Shown: positions 13,052-14,284 of the stretch, piece after piece
Position numbering within the stretch: the stretch's first letter is position 1
Layout: each line of letters starts with the position of its first letter
Source: Nitrospiraceae bacterium
GTDB lineage: Bacteria; Nitrospirota; Nitrospiria; Nitrospirales; Nitrospiraceae
Assembly: GCA_025934615.1 (NCBI GenBank)
Contig: JAICXS010000005.1
Span: 1 to 14,284, forward strand
Length of the DNA: 14,284 nucleotides
Direction: 5' to 3'
Position numbers and translations under genes: made by a program
The notes under the pieces: model-generated
What the model was told of the DNA's origin: nothing
The model's input: only the letters and a program-made list of their open reading frames with translations
The model's database searches: none

Positions 13052-14284
13052 ATGGATCTAAAACAATCAGATCTCACACCGCTTCACGAGGCCCAACGGA
13101 TCGTGTTGGACGCCGCGCGGCCATTGGGGCTTGAAAAGGTCGCGATTTTAAGTACGCTGGGTCGCGTGTTGGGCGAGGACATCATCGCCTCGCGCGATAA
13201 TCCGCCATGGGATAACTCTGCCATGGATGGATTTGCCGTGCGCTGGGAGGATCTGAAGCAGGAGCATGCGATCGGCAAGCCGATTGTGCTGAGCGTCATC
13301 GAGGATGTCCCAGCCGGTAAGGTCGCGACCAAGGCCGTGGGGCCGGGTCAAGCGATTCGAATCATGACCGGTGCGCCCTTGCCACGCGGCGCGAATGCTG
13401 TGGTCAAAGTCGAGGAAACGGAACCGTCCGCCGATTCGGTGAAGATCTTTAAAGCGATCGATCCGCATGCCAATGTCCGTCCACAAGGGGAAGACGTGAA
13501 AAAAGGTGAGTGCATCATTCGCCAGGGGACACAGATTCGTCCGGCGGAAGCCGGGATGTTGGCCATTCTTGCGAAATCCTTTGTGCTTGTCTATCAACGG
13601 CCGCGGGTTGCGATTCTTTCCACAGGCGATGAACTCGCCGATTTGGACGAGCGCTTCAGCGAGGAAAAGATCATCAATTCGAATAGCTACGGGATCGCCG
13701 CAGCCGTGCAGGAAGCGGGGGGCATTCCGATTTTGCTCGGCATTGCGCACGATCAACCGGAGGCCTTAAAAGAAAAGATCGCCCATGGATTGAACGCCGA
13801 TATTCTCGTGCTGTCAGGGGGCGTCTCGATGGGAGATTACGACTTTACGAAGGCGGTCTTTCAGGAACTCGGCGCAGAGATGAATTTTTGGAAACTCGCC
13901 ATCCGACCCGGTCAGCCGCTGGCGTTCGGGAAAATCCAAAGTAAACTCGCGTTCGGTCTCCCAGGCAATCCGGTCTCGTCGATGGTGACCTTCGAGCAAT
14001 TGGTTCGGCCTGCGTTACTGAAAATGAGCGGGTGTCGAAGCTATGAACGTCCGGTGATTCAGGCCGTATTCCAGGAACGATTTTCCAAGCGGGGCGATCG
14101 GCGGCATTTCCTGCGCGGCATTCTCACGAAGGAAGAAGGGGTTTTCAAGGTCCGAACGACCGGAGACCAGGGTTCCGGTATTCTCACGTCCATGGTCAAA
14201 GCGAATTGTCTCATCGATGTACCGGTAGAAGTTGAGCGACTCAATCCCGGTGACGAAGTGGTGGTTCAATTATTGAGCGGTGAA
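13052..14284 (+). CDS. moeA: Molybdopterin molybdotransferase MoeA (3' end at window edge)
   Basis: The frame is open for 411 codons to the last base, with no stop seen; E. coli MoeA has 411 residues, so very little should be missing. MoeA inserts molybdate into adenylylated molybdopterin made by the MogA-type enzyme. Motifs: N-S-A-M-D-G-F-A-V (55-63, Asp59), R-I-M-T-G-A-P-L-P-R-G-A-N-A-V-V (103-118), L-S-T-G-D-E-L (189-195, Glu194), N-S-N-S-Y (209-213), L-S-G-G-V-S-M-G-D-Y-D (254-264, Asp262) and F-G-L-P-G-N-P-V-S-S (301-310). The C-terminal domain is present from about 330. The ATG at 13052 follows AAGGA (13043-13047). The repeat element separates it from mrp, so it may have its own promoter or be read through. 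Confidence 0.93.
   Translation, partial: MDLKQSDLTPLHEAQRIVLDAARPLGLEKVAILSTLGRVLGEDIIASRDNPPWDNSAMDGFAVRWEDLKQEHAIGKPIVLSVIEDVPAGKVATKAVGPGQAIRIMTGAPLPRGANAVVKVEETEPSADSVKIFKAIDPHANVRPQGEDVKKGECIIRQGTQIRPAEAGMLAILAKSFVLVYQRPRVAILSTGDELADLDERFSEEKIINSNSYGIAAAVQEAGGIPILLGIAHDQPEALKEKIAHGLNADILVLSGGVSMGDYDFTKAVFQELGAEMNFWKLAIRPGQPLAFGKIQSKLAFGLPGNPVSSMVTFEQLVRPALLKMSGCRSYERPVIQAVFQERFSKRGDRRHFLRGILTKEEGVFKVRTTGDQGSGILTSMVKANCLIDVPVEVERLNPGDEVVVQLLSGE

Overview
The window looks like a chromosomal segment of a Nitrospira-type bacterium (phylum Nitrospirota). That placement is an inference. It rests on moderate-to-high GC coding sequence, on protein styles such as a Do-like protease with a Gly/Pro-rich linker and an Nbp35-like Mrp ATPase beside tatC and molybdenum-cofactor genes, and on two kinds of short intergenic repeat that I associate with such genomes. 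I see no rRNA, tRNA, CRISPR array or intact insertion sequence.

Left part (1-2200): a truncated TMEM175-type channel gene runs leftward and a single-domain RRM RNA-binding protein gene runs rightward, with two short palindromes between them. Next come a small leftward gene, apparently damaged by a one-base frameshift near its start, and a leftward beta-carbonic anhydrase with a Tat-type signal. A 270-bp divergent region holding two hairpins separates the anhydrase from an AlkP-superfamily phosphodiesterase lipoprotein (2218-4125).

Middle part (4400-8530): a rightward run of three membrane-protein genes, YnfA-like, DoxX-like and a large polytopic GT-C-like protein. The last two overlap by 4 bp. 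Their end converges within 6 bp on a leftward family-2 glycosyltransferase resembling dolichyl-phosphate beta-glucosyltransferases. Upstream of that, divergently, lies a lipoprotein of unknown function.

Right part (8750-14284): rightward genes for a Do/HtrA protease, TatC, a MogA-type molybdopterin adenylyltransferase, an Mrp/Nbp35 Fe-S carrier ATPase and a MoeA-type molybdopterin molybdotransferase, the last reaching the window edge without a stop. Together these suggest a neighbourhood for maturing and exporting metallocofactor enzymes. MogA and MoeA catalyse the last two steps of Moco assembly, Mrp delivers Fe-S clusters, TatC is the receptor of the translocon for folded cofactor enzymes, and the protease supplies envelope quality control.

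The most unusual non-coding features are heptanucleotide (ACGANNN) tandem repeats at two gene junctions, both running into coding sequence, and a roughly 213-bp element with imperfect inverted ends filling the mrp-moeA gap. I found no clearly new multi-gene system. The best second looks are the repeats, the frameshifted small gene, the palindromes and the two uncharacterised envelope proteins.
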